Source of the DNA: Pseudomonadota bacterium
GTDB taxonomy: Bacteria > Pseudomonadota > Alphaproteobacteria > Acetobacterales > Acetobacteraceae
Assembly: GCA_021845835.1 (NCBI GenBank)
Contig: JAJZVE010000322.1
Location: 1 to 5,848 of the forward strand
Length of the DNA stretch: 5,848 bases
Direction: 5' to 3'
Numbering within the stretch: position 1 is the first letter of the stretch; the number at the start of each line of letters is the position of its first letter. A program made the position numbers and the translations under genes. The notes under the pieces were generated by a model. The model did not search any database. It had not been told where the DNA came from and was given only the letters and a program-made list of their open reading frames with translations. Below are positions 1 through 5,837 of this stretch, piece after piece.

Positions 1-30
1 GTGCAGCGGCGCGCGCTCATCCATCGTCAC
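1..30 (-). CDS. Possible 5' end of a leftward gene, cut by the window edge
   Basis: On the minus strand a GTG at 30-28, followed in frame by ATG at 24-22, opens a frame reading VTMDERAPLH before the window ends. A GAGGG at minus-strand 43-39 lies 8 bases before the GTG, which favours that start. The short 'APLH' stretch resembles the N-terminus of many GntR-family regulators, but ten residues cannot establish a family. The same frame is open back to about 348 without a stop, so a longer glycine/proline-rich protein starting further right cannot be excluded; its composition looks less protein-like. A divergent regulator beside the operator at 272-288 would make sense, but that is inference. 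Confidence 0.27.
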   Translation of the reverse strand, partial: MTMDERAPLH

Positions 31-271
31 GCCACGCACCCTCACGGGCCGGTCCCTCCCCGTCCGGCCAGCGGCATCTGGATCGCCCCCCTGCGGCGGC
101 GCAACCAGCCGCCCGACCGTGTCGGGCCAGCCCCAGGATCGGCCCTCGTCCGGGGTTTTGCCCCGGTTGCCCGGCGGCGCACCGGTTTCACCGAACTGCC
201 CTGGAAGGGCCTTCACATAGCCGTTGACAGGGCCGCCCGGCCCGTCGCACACTTCAGATGTGATGCTTATC

Positions 272-288
272 AGTTCATCCGATGAACT
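272..288. promoter_or_regulatory. Perfect 17-bp palindromic operator candidate (copy 1)
   Basis: AGTTCATC-C-GATGAACT is an exact inverted repeat with 8-bp arms and a one-base centre at 280. A closely related palindrome (14 of 17 positions identical, one more matching base just outside) sits at 5799-5815 over the start of a promoter, which argues that both are binding sites for the same dimeric repressor. On the minus strand a GATAAA (298-293) lies 4 bases ahead of the site, much as GATAAA precedes copy 2, so this copy may control leftward transcription; I see no good -35 for it. Control of the rightward operon at 781 is also possible. The regulator family cannot be assigned; palindromes of this size suit TetR- or GntR-type proteins. 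Confidence 0.62.
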
Positions 289-372
289 ACCATTTATCCC
301 GGCGGCTTCGACACCGCGGCGCACGCCCTGCGTGGGATCGTCGTGCACAAACCGAACTCACGGCCGTGGAAC

Positions 373-384
373 CATCCGATGAAC
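373..384. repeat. 12-bp partial copy of the operator (half site)
   Basis: CATCCGATGAAC repeats exactly bases 276-287 of the palindrome at 272-288, 97 bases downstream. The right half of the palindrome is kept (7 of 8 bases) while the outer left half is lost. It could be an auxiliary weak site for the same regulator or a decayed duplicate. Confidence 0.4.
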
Positions 385-493
385 AAGGCTGCTGCACTCA
401 CTGCCGGCACGAAGTAGCAATGCACCGGCCATCGATGATCATTCCGCAACGATGCACGCAGAAGACAGGGCCGGCACACGCCTGTCGAAGATC

Positions 494-509
494 GCGCGCC
501 GCGGCGCGC
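494..509. repeat. 16-bp perfect GC-only palindrome
   Basis: GCGCGCCG followed directly by CGGCGCGC is exactly self-complementary with no spacer. It lies in the non-coding leader region, about 270 bases before the first operon gene. With no loop it is more plausible as a protein site or a chance GC palindrome than as an RNA hairpin. No T-run follows, so it is not a standard terminator. Confidence 0.3.
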
Positions 510-780
510 AACATGACCGATCGCCGGATACCGCGGCGGACGGCAGGCACGACGAGCCGGCACGGTGCTGCACACCTCTACGCGGCCGCACGGGCATCCT
601 GCGGCACATCGGCCAGACTGCAAAGGGAAATGACCGGCATGCTGCCAAGACGCACAAACGGCCGAATTCGCCGGCCAGACGCGCCGCAGCGCACGCGCGC
701 CCACCGTCGCTGGCACAGCCGCAGTATGCCAGCGTCTCGCTTCAGGTAAGACGTCCACGGGAAAGATCGGGAGGTAAACA

Positions 781-2490
781 ATGTCCATCACCAACGCCGC
801 CCAGGCCGCCAGGCTCACGCCCACGGTCCCGGGTTTCGACTTCGACGAAAGTTCCGACCTCGAACAGTCGCCCGCCTGGTTCCTTGACGGCACCCATTCG
901 GTTCCGCCGTGGACACCTCTGTTCGGCTGGTTCTGGATCAATTTTTGCCGGCACGGGATGCAGTACGGCGCCGAACAGCTCTCATTGCCGACCGTCAAAG
1001 GATGGGACTGGCGATTCAGGAACGGCGGCGGCTACCTGACATTGCTGCTGGTCAAGACGGAGGCCGAGCAGCAACAGCGCGAAGTGCGTTTCCGTGAAGC
1101 GATCCGGCCGTTTGTCGAGGACTACGACGGACTCTGGCGCAGGCAGCTCAATGAGATCCTGGGTCGGTACGAGGAGCTGAAGCGGCTCGACCTCGATCGC
1201 GCCAGCAACACCGAGCTCCTCGACAACTTCGAGCAGACGATCAACGTGTGCCGGCGCATGTGGGAAATCCACATGTACATGATGTACGGCACCTACACGG
1301 CCTATATCCTGTTCGAGAACATGTGTCGCAATCTTTTGCAGATCGACGACACCAACCCGCTGTTCCACCGGCTCATCACCGGCTTCGACAACAAGGTTCT
1401 GCAGGTTGACCGGCGGATCTGGGAATTTTCCGGCCGCGCCGCGCAGATGGGGCTGGCGGACGTCATTCTGCACAGCGAGGCCAAGGACATCGTGGCCACC
1501 CTCGAAAAGTCGCAGAACGGACGCGCATTCATGCAGGAGTTTCGCGCGTTCCTGAACGAAGACGGCTGGCGAATGCAGCGGATGTCGGAAATCAATCTGC
1601 CGACCTGGATCGAGGATCCGACCCCGCCGCTGACCAATCTCAAGCAGTTCCTGGCGGAAGGGAGCGGCTTCAATCTCGATCGGGAGCGCGCCGAGCTCAG
1701 TCTTGCGCGCGAAGCCGCGGAGAAGGACGTGCTGGCGAGGATTCCCCTCGACCAGAGGGGATGGTTCACGACGCTGTTGCGGCTGGCGCAGAAATCCGGT
1801 GTCTTCAGCGAAGAACACGACCATTATCTGGATCTTTACACGCACGCCTTGATGCGCCGCTCGGCCCTGGGGATCGCCCGGCGTCTCGCCGATGCCGGGA
1901 CCATCACCGCTCCCGATGACATCTTCTTCGTCATACCGGAGGATATTCGCAAGGTCGCCATCAATCCCGACCAGTTCGACCTCAAGCCGATCGTGGCACG
2001 CCGCCGCGCCGAGTGGGAGGGGTGGTGCCGGACACCAAACCCTCCGGTCATCCTGAGGGACGGCTTCGACATGAACCAGGCAATGGCCGTGCTCGTGAAG
2101 TCGAACGACCCGATTGCCCTGAAGGTGGTGGTGGGATCGATGCCGGTCGTGCGGCCGGAGCTCAAGGCCGACCTGCACGGAACCTGCGGATCGCCGGGAA
2201 TCGCCGAGGGGCCGGCGCGCGTGATCATGAGCGAGGAGCAGTTGGCCGAGGTCCGACCAGGCGAGATCCTCGTCGCTGCGACGACCTCCCCGAGCTGGAC
2301 GCCGGTATTCTCCTTCATCAAAGGTGTGGTTGTCGATCGCGGCGCCTCGCTGTCGCATGCGGCGATTGTCGGACGCGAATACGGCATTCCCGTGCTGATG
2401 AACGTGTTCGTTGGAACGCAGCAGATCCGGACCGGGCAGCGCATCCGACTGGACGCCAACCTGGGCGTTCTCTTCATTCTCGACAAATAG
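781..2490 (+). CDS. Phenylphosphate-synthase-alpha-like phosphotransferase subunit with PEP-utiliser swivel (phosphohistidine) domain
   Basis: The 569-residue product probably binds the phosphoryl acceptor and carries the phosphohistidine of a two-subunit ATP-dependent phosphotransferase. Residues from about 19 to 455 form a largely helical region whose N-terminal WFLDG (33-37) and overall layout recall the alpha subunit of phenylphosphate synthase and the substrate domain of rifampin phosphotransferase. Residues from about 465 to 569 are a PEP-utiliser mobile domain: GSPGIAEG (470-477), TTSPSWTP (501-508), then SHAAIVGREYGIP with catalytic H526. The protein ends just after this domain, so it lacks the PEP/pyruvate TIM barrel of PEP synthase and PPDK; pyruvate is therefore an unlikely acceptor. 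The ATG is fixed by GGGAGGT (769-775), five bases upstream. The next gene encodes the missing ATP-binding half. No signal peptide is seen, so it is likely cytoplasmic. The family is well supported; the substrate is unknown. Confidence 0.88.
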   Translation: MSITNAAQAARLTPTVPGFDFDESSDLEQSPAWFLDGTHSVPPWTPLFGWFWINFCRHGMQYGAEQLSLPTVKGWDWRFRNGGGYLTLLLVKTEAEQQQREVRFREAIRPFVEDYDGLWRRQLNEILGRYEELKRLDLDRASNTELLDNFEQTINVCRRMWEIHMYMMYGTYTAYILFENMCRNLLQIDDTNPLFHRLITGFDNKVLQVDRRIWEFSGRAAQMGLADVILHSEAKDIVATLEKSQNGRAFMQEFRAFLNEDGWRMQRMSEINLPTWIEDPTPPLTNLKQFLAEGSGFNLDRERAELSLAREAAEKDVLARIPLDQRGWFTTLLRLAQKSGVFSEEHDHYLDLYTHALMRRSALGIARRLADAGTITAPDDIFFVIPEDIRKVAINPDQFDLKPIVARRRAEWEGWCRTPNPPVILRDGFDMNQAMAVLVKSNDPIALKVVVGSMPVVRPELKADLHGTCGSPGIAEGPARVIMSEEQLAEVRPGEILVAATTSPSWTPVFSFIKGVVVDRGASLSHAAIVGREYGIPVLMNVFVGTQQIRTGQRIRLDANLGVLFILDK

Positions 2491-2508
2491 TGCTCTTCTG
2501 CGAATCGA

Positions 2509-2528
2509 CAGGCCGCGCCCGCGGCCTG
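2509..2528 (+). promoter_or_regulatory. Intercistronic GC hairpin between the two subunit genes
   Basis: CAGGCCGCG and CGCGGCCTG form perfectly complementary 9-base arms separated by two bases (in RNA, effectively a stem with a four-base loop after one pair opens). It lies in the 70-base gap after the stop at 2488-2490 and ahead of the ribosome binding site at 2548-2554. No U-tract follows, so it does not look like an intrinsic terminator. It is better read as an mRNA-stabilising or differential-expression element setting the ratio of the two subunits, which is inference. Confidence 0.5.
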
Positions 2529-2560
2529 CCGAATCCACGGCAACGACAAGGGAGCACCAC

Positions 2561-3595
2561 ATGACGTCGAAGAAATGGATCTATGCGCTGGAAGAGCTGG
2601 GGCAGGATCATTTTGCTCTGGTTGGAAGGAAATGCGCAAACCTTGGAGAGATGACCAGGCTCGGGATGCGCGTGCCGTCCGGGTTCGCGATCTCGGTGGA
2701 CGGCTTCGAGACGTACATGCGCGAGACCGGCCTCGGCAGCAGGATCAAAGCCTATTTCGAAACCCAGGGCGATGATTTGAAGAAAAGCATCCAGCGGCAG
2801 ATGGATGCCGGCCGGGTCGTCCAGGAGATGTTCGCCACCACCCCGTTGCCGGCCAGCATCGCCGACGCGATCGCGATCGATTATGAGGCGCTGTGTGCGC
2901 GGTTCGGCGAAAGCGACCTGCCGGTCGCGGTGCGGTCGAGCGGGGCCGTCAGCATGCCGGGGCAGATGGAGACCTACCTCCATGTTCGCGGCAGCGCCGA
3001 CGTGACGCGCCGCGTCGTCGAAGTGTGGAAGAGCACGTTCAATACACGGGCCATCGCGTTTCGCCTGGAACGAGGGATACCGGTGGACACGGCACCGATC
3101 GGCGTTGCCGTCATCCGGATGGTCAATGCCAAGTGCGCGGGCGTGGTCCTGACGGTCATTCCGACCACCGGCGACATGGAGCACGCGGTGATCGAGGGCA
3201 ATTGGGGCCTGGGCGAAGCGGTGGTCAGCGGCGACATCACGCCCGACAGCTTCATCGTGAACAAGGCGACCCTGGCGATCGAACGGAACGTGAGCCGCAA
3301 GGCGAAGTGGGTGGTTCCGACCGGCAACGGTACAGCCAAAGCGGACGTGCCCTTGCATCTGCAGGAACTGCCCTGTCTGGCGGACCCGGAGATCCACGAA
3401 CTCGTTCGCATCGCCGTCAACGTGGAGAAGCACTACGGCGTGCCGCAGGACATGGAGTGGGTGGTGGACCGGGATCTGCCGTTTCCGGAGAATGTGATCT
3501 GGGTGCAGACGAGGGCCGCAAAGTTCACTCCGCAGCGCAAGAATGCGGATGCCGAATACATCATGGACCAGATGGTGAGCCTGTTTCGCCGCTAG
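2561..3595 (+). CDS. PEP/pyruvate-binding ATP-grasp subunit (phenylphosphate-synthase-beta-like)
   Basis: The 344-residue product matches the N-terminal nucleotide-binding domain of PEP synthase/PPDK and would bind ATP and phosphorylate the histidine of the upstream subunit. Landmarks in order are GRKCANLGEM (22-31, with the conserved Lys at 24), VRSSGA (124-129) followed by a PPDK-like SMPGQMET, GNWGLGEAVVSG (213-224) with TPD after it, QDMEW (296-300) and VQTRA (315-319). It stops about where the ATP-grasp part ends in fused enzymes; no histidine or TIM-barrel domain follows, so it needs a partner. The adjacent 569-residue protein supplies the histidine domain, in the same gene order as the alpha and beta subunits of phenylphosphate synthase. 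The ATG at 2561 is chosen because AAGGGAG (2548-2554) lies 6 bases before it; the open frame extends upstream into the previous gene. No CBS-domain third subunit is seen here. Probably cytoplasmic. Confidence 0.88.
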   Translation: MTSKKWIYALEELGQDHFALVGRKCANLGEMTRLGMRVPSGFAISVDGFETYMRETGLGSRIKAYFETQGDDLKKSIQRQMDAGRVVQEMFATTPLPASIADAIAIDYEALCARFGESDLPVAVRSSGAVSMPGQMETYLHVRGSADVTRRVVEVWKSTFNTRAIAFRLERGIPVDTAPIGVAVIRMVNAKCAGVVLTVIPTTGDMEHAVIEGNWGLGEAVVSGDITPDSFIVNKATLAIERNVSRKAKWVVPTGNGTAKADVPLHLQELPCLADPEIHELVRIAVNVEKHYGVPQDMEWVVDRDLPFPENVIWVQTRAAKFTPQRKNADAEYIMDQMVSLFRR

Positions 3596-3639
3596 CCGGA
3601 ACCGCCATCGCACGCGGCCGGGCCATGTCCCGTCCGTCA

Positions 3640-3662
3640 CACCGGCAGCAAGATGCCCGGTG
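3640..3662 (+). other. Weak stem-loop in the gap before the SDR gene
   Basis: CACCGG (3640-3645) and CCGGTG (3657-3662) are complementary with an 11-base loop, and two more pairs are possible across a bulge. It lies in the 121-base gap between the ATP-grasp gene and the dehydrogenase gene. No T-run follows, so it is not a standard terminator. I see no good promoter in this gap, so read-through is the simpler reading. Confidence 0.25.
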
Positions 3663-3716
3663 GTTCCGTCGTTATTGGCCGCAAGGGAAATCACTCAACG
3701 CAGCGGGGAGGCAGAG

Positions 3717-4475
3717 ATGAGCGATCTCGGGCTGGCGGGCAAAGCCGCCATTGTCACGGGAGCAGCCGGCGGACTCGGCTTTGCCTTTGCGGAGGGGTTG
3801 GCGCGCGCCGGCGCCCGGGTGGCGATCGCCGACCTCAACGGCGACGCCGCTCGCAAAGCGGCAAGCACGCTGTGCGTCGAGGGCGGCCAGGCGATCGCGG
3901 TGACAGCGGACGTGGCCGACGAGGTCTCGGTCGGGGCGATGGTCGATCGGGTGGTCGGCGCCTACGGCGCGGTGGACATCCTGATCAACAATGCGAGCAT
4001 CTACGCCGGGCTCCAGCGCAAGCCGTTCTACGAGGTCACGGCGACGGAGTGGGACCGGGTCATGAGCGTCAACCTCAAGGGCCCGTTCCTCTGTGCCAGG
4101 GCGGTCTATCCGCACATGAAGGGCCGCGGCGGCAAGATTGTCAACGTGGCATCTGCGACCGTGTTCAGCGGTTCACCGCTATGGATGCATTACGTGGCGT
4201 CGAAGGGCGGCGTGATCGCCATGACGCGCGTGCTGGCACGCGAACTCGGCGACGACGGAATCACGGCGAACGCGCTGGCGCCCGGCTTCACTTTGACCGA
4301 GGCCAGCCGCGCGGCGATTCCCGACGCCGAGACCTATGGCGTCTCTCGCGGTGCAATCCGCCGCGCGGCCGTGCCCGGCGACATGGTCGGCGCCTGCCTG
4401 TGGCTGGCCTCGCCGCTCAGCGATTTCGTCACCGGCCAGACCGTGATCGTCGATGGCGGGCGGCAATTCATCTGA
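3717..4475 (+). CDS. Short-chain dehydrogenase/reductase (classical SDR)
   Basis: The 252-residue product has the full classical SDR pattern and usual length. The Rossmann glycine motif TGAAGGLG is at 14-21, Asp39 ends the second strand (favouring NAD(H) over NADP(H)), INNAS is at 90-94, and the catalytic tetrad is N119, S146, Y159 and K163 (YVASK). The C-terminal VTGQTVIVDGG (about 237-247) is typical of FabG-like members. It should oxidise an alcohol or reduce a carbonyl of a small metabolite; FabG-like proteins are too diverse to name the substrate. GGGGAGG (3705-3711) five bases before the ATG at 3717 sets the start; a GTG at 3660 in frame lacks such support. It lies 121 bases after the ATP-grasp gene and 22 bases before the Tm-1-like gene, so it probably acts in the same pathway. 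Cytoplasmic, no signal peptide. Confidence 0.93.
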   Translation: MSDLGLAGKAAIVTGAAGGLGFAFAEGLARAGARVAIADLNGDAARKAASTLCVEGGQAIAVTADVADEVSVGAMVDRVVGAYGAVDILINNASIYAGLQRKPFYEVTATEWDRVMSVNLKGPFLCARAVYPHMKGRGGKIVNVASATVFSGSPLWMHYVASKGGVIAMTRVLARELGDDGITANALAPGFTLTEASRAAIPDAETYGVSRGAIRRAAVPGDMVGACLWLASPLSDFVTGQTVIVDGGRQFI

Positions 4476-4497
4476 ACGACAGGGGAGGAGACAGGCC

Positions 4498-5790
4498 ATG
4501 ACCGTCGCCGGCACGGGCAGGAAGGGCATCGTCATCATCTGCAACCTGGATACGCGGGGCGAAGACATCATCTTCGTCAAGCAACTGATCGAAGGCCGCG
4601 GCCACGAGGCTATCCTGCTCGATTTCAGCATGGAAGAGCCGCCGCCACTGGCCGGCGACGTGACCTGTGACGAGGTGGCAAGGCGTGGCGGCCTGCCGAT
4701 CGAGACGGTGCGCCAGTACTATCGCAGCAACCGCGAGGTGGCGACCAACAACCAGATCGCCGGGGCCACAGCGATCGTTGCTGACCTGATGCAACAGGGC
4801 CGGGTGCATGGGGTGATCGGCATCGGCGGCGCGACCTCGACGCTCGTGTCAACGGCGGTGATGCAGCGCCTGCCGTTCGGCATGCCCAAGCTGATGGCGT
4901 CGCCGATGGCAGCCCACCCCTACTACATCGACCGCTTCGTCGGCACGCGCGACATCACCATGCACAATACGGTGCTTGACGTCGTCAGGATGAACCCGCT
5001 GCTGAAGGCGCAGATCATCAACGCCGTGGGCGCCATCTGCGGCATGGTGGAGATGACCCTGGGCACCGAGTTCCGCTTCGACAAGCCGGTGATCGCAGTC
5101 TCGGCATTCGGCTTCGCCGAGATGGCGGCGCAGGCGGCGGTGGCGATGCTGGAGGTGGCCGGCTTCGTGCCGGTGGTCTGCCATTCGCAGGGCCGGGGCG
5201 ACAAGGCGATGGAGGAGATGATCGCCGAAGGCCGATTCCAGGGCGTGCTTGATCTGTGCATCGGCGGCATTACGGAAAACCTATTCCACGGCAACCGCGA
5301 TCCCGGCCCCGACCGCCTGATGGCGGCGGTGCGGCGCGGCATCCCGGCGGTGCTGGCGCCCTGCGGTTTGGACATCATCAGCTACGATGGGCGGCCGGAT
5401 ATGCAGGAAGCCACGCGGGACCGTCCGCGCTACGTCCAGGATTCGATGCGTGCGCATGTACGCACCACGGCCGACGAACTGCGCCGCGCCGCAGACGTCA
5501 TCGCCGAGCGCCTCAATCAGGCCACCGGGCCCTTTACCTTCCTGGTGCCGCTGCGCGGCTGGTCGTCACTGGATCGGCCCGGCATGCCCATCTATGACCC
5601 CGCAGCCGACGCGGCCTTCGTCGCCAGACTGCGCGAGAGGCTGGTGCGCAAGGACGCCATCAAGGAGGTGGACCTCCATCTCTACACGCCGGAATTCGCC
5701 AGGGTCGCGGTCGATGAGTTCGTCCGCCTGTTCGCAGCCACGTGCGTCGTCGCGCCTTCACGCTTGACATCGCCGGCCGCAGGACGATAA
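4498..5790 (+). CDS. Tm-1-like ATP-binding domain protein (UPF0261 family)
   Basis: The 430-residue product follows the UPF0261/Tm-1 N-terminal family along its whole length; members are around 400 residues. Recognisable blocks are NLDTRGED (16-23, family form 'LDTKGEE'), GIGGATST (108-115), DITMHNTVLDVVRMN (152-166), CHSQGRGDKAMEEM (228-241) preceding GVLDL, an RTTADE (322-327), and LVPLRGWSSLD (349-359). In the plant Tm-1 resistance protein this domain is fused to a PEP-hydrolase-like TIM barrel; in bacteria the two parts are usually separate neighbouring genes. The bacterial biochemical role is not established. The segment just before RTTADE reads YVQDSMRAHV where many relatives have an HNP-containing motif, so this is a divergent branch. 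GGGGAGGAG (4482-4490) sets the ATG at 4498. Its last codons contain the -35 and -10 of the next promoter. Confidence 0.87.
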   Translation: MTVAGTGRKGIVIICNLDTRGEDIIFVKQLIEGRGHEAILLDFSMEEPPPLAGDVTCDEVARRGGLPIETVRQYYRSNREVATNNQIAGATAIVADLMQQGRVHGVIGIGGATSTLVSTAVMQRLPFGMPKLMASPMAAHPYYIDRFVGTRDITMHNTVLDVVRMNPLLKAQIINAVGAICGMVEMTLGTEFRFDKPVIAVSAFGFAEMAAQAAVAMLEVAGFVPVVCHSQGRGDKAMEEMIAEGRFQGVLDLCIGGITENLFHGNRDPGPDRLMAAVRRGIPAVLAPCGLDIISYDGRPDMQEATRDRPRYVQDSMRAHVRTTADELRRAADVIAERLNQATGPFTFLVPLRGWSSLDRPGMPIYDPAADAAFVARLRERLVRKDAIKEVDLHLYTPEFARVAVDEFVRLFAATCVVAPSRLTSPAAGR

Positions 5791-5791
5791 A
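5764..5791 (+). promoter_or_regulatory. Sigma70-type promoter for the gene at 5838
   Basis: A consensus TTGACA -35 (5764-5769), a 16-base spacer and GATAAA as -10 (5786-5791, four of six consensus bases) form a good promoter for GC-rich DNA. Both elements lie within the last codons and stop of the Tm-1-like gene. Transcription should begin near 5798, inside the palindrome that follows, giving a leader of about 40 bases. It suggests the next gene has its own regulated start in addition to any read-through. Confidence 0.6.
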
Positions 5792-5794
5792 GTT

Positions 5795-5819
5795 TGTCAG
5801 TTCATCAGGTAAACTGACA
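5795..5819. promoter_or_regulatory. Palindromic operator candidate (copy 2) over the transcription start
   Basis: TGTCAGTT (5795-5802) and AACTGACA (5812-5819) are perfectly complementary arms centred on 5807; 10 of 12 pairs match over 25 bp. Its core, AGTTCATCAGGTAAACT (5799-5815), shares 14 of 17 bases with the palindrome at 272-288, with the same symmetry centre. It begins four bases after the -10, so a bound dimer would cover the start point and block RNA polymerase. The RNA could also fold as a short hairpin, but the shared sequence with copy 1 favours a DNA site. Confidence 0.68.
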
Positions 5820-5837
5820 GCACCGGGGGGGGAGACC

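Larger units (their letters stand above)
31..780. other. Long stretch with no convincing gene, upstream of the operon
   Basis: About 750 bases lie before the first clear start codon. Open frames occur on both strands, but their products are rich in Arg, Pro, His and Cys and show no recognisable domain, and they overlap each other, as expected of chance frames in GC-rich DNA. The region carries a palindromic operator candidate at 272-288, a partial repeat of it at 373-384 and a self-complementary 16-mer at 494-509. I could not identify a strong rightward sigma70 or sigma54 promoter, so the transcription start of the downstream operon stays unplaced. If it starts near the operator, the leader would be almost 500 bases long. 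Confidence 0.6.

Noticed and set aside
224..253. TTGACA at 224-229 as the -35 of a rightward promoter ahead of operator copy 1.
   Set aside because: The hexamer is perfect, but at 16-18 bases the candidate -10 sequences match three or fewer positions, and TGTGAT at 259-264 is 29 bases away, too far.
406..418. Sigma54-like GGCAC...GC element in 'GGCACGAAGTAGC'.
   Set aside because: Only nine bases separate GG and GC, whereas sigma54 sites need ten; a similar near-match at 559-572 also has wrong spacing.
282..749. A 155-codon rightward open frame in the leader region.
   Set aside because: The product is dominated by Arg, His, Pro and Cys with no hydrophobic core or domain, and there is no ribosome binding site at its start; it looks like a chance frame.
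294..998. A 234-codon leftward open frame overlapping the first operon gene.
   Set aside because: It overlaps the well-supported phosphotransferase gene by over 200 bases, antisense to it, and shows no recognisable motif.
982..2562. A 526-codon leftward open frame opposite the phosphotransferase gene.
   Set aside because: It is the antisense shadow of a strongly coding GC-rich gene; its His/Arg-rich product has no family resemblance.
3660..3716. A GTG at 3660 as an earlier start for the SDR gene.
   Set aside because: The extra 19 residues are not SDR-like and the strong GGGGAGG sits correctly for the ATG at 3717.
5795..5819. Reading the inverted repeat after the Tm-1-like gene as an intrinsic terminator.
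   Set aside because: No T-run follows, the stem is AT/GC mixed and only 8 bp with a 9-base loop, and its sequence matches the palindrome at 272-288, which fits an operator better.
5825..5832. The run of eight G residues as a phase-variable tract.
   Set aside because: It lies in the leader next to the ribosome binding site rather than in a coding frame or promoter spacer, and one sequence cannot show length variation; it may just extend the Shine-Dalgarno region or reflect a sequencing length error.
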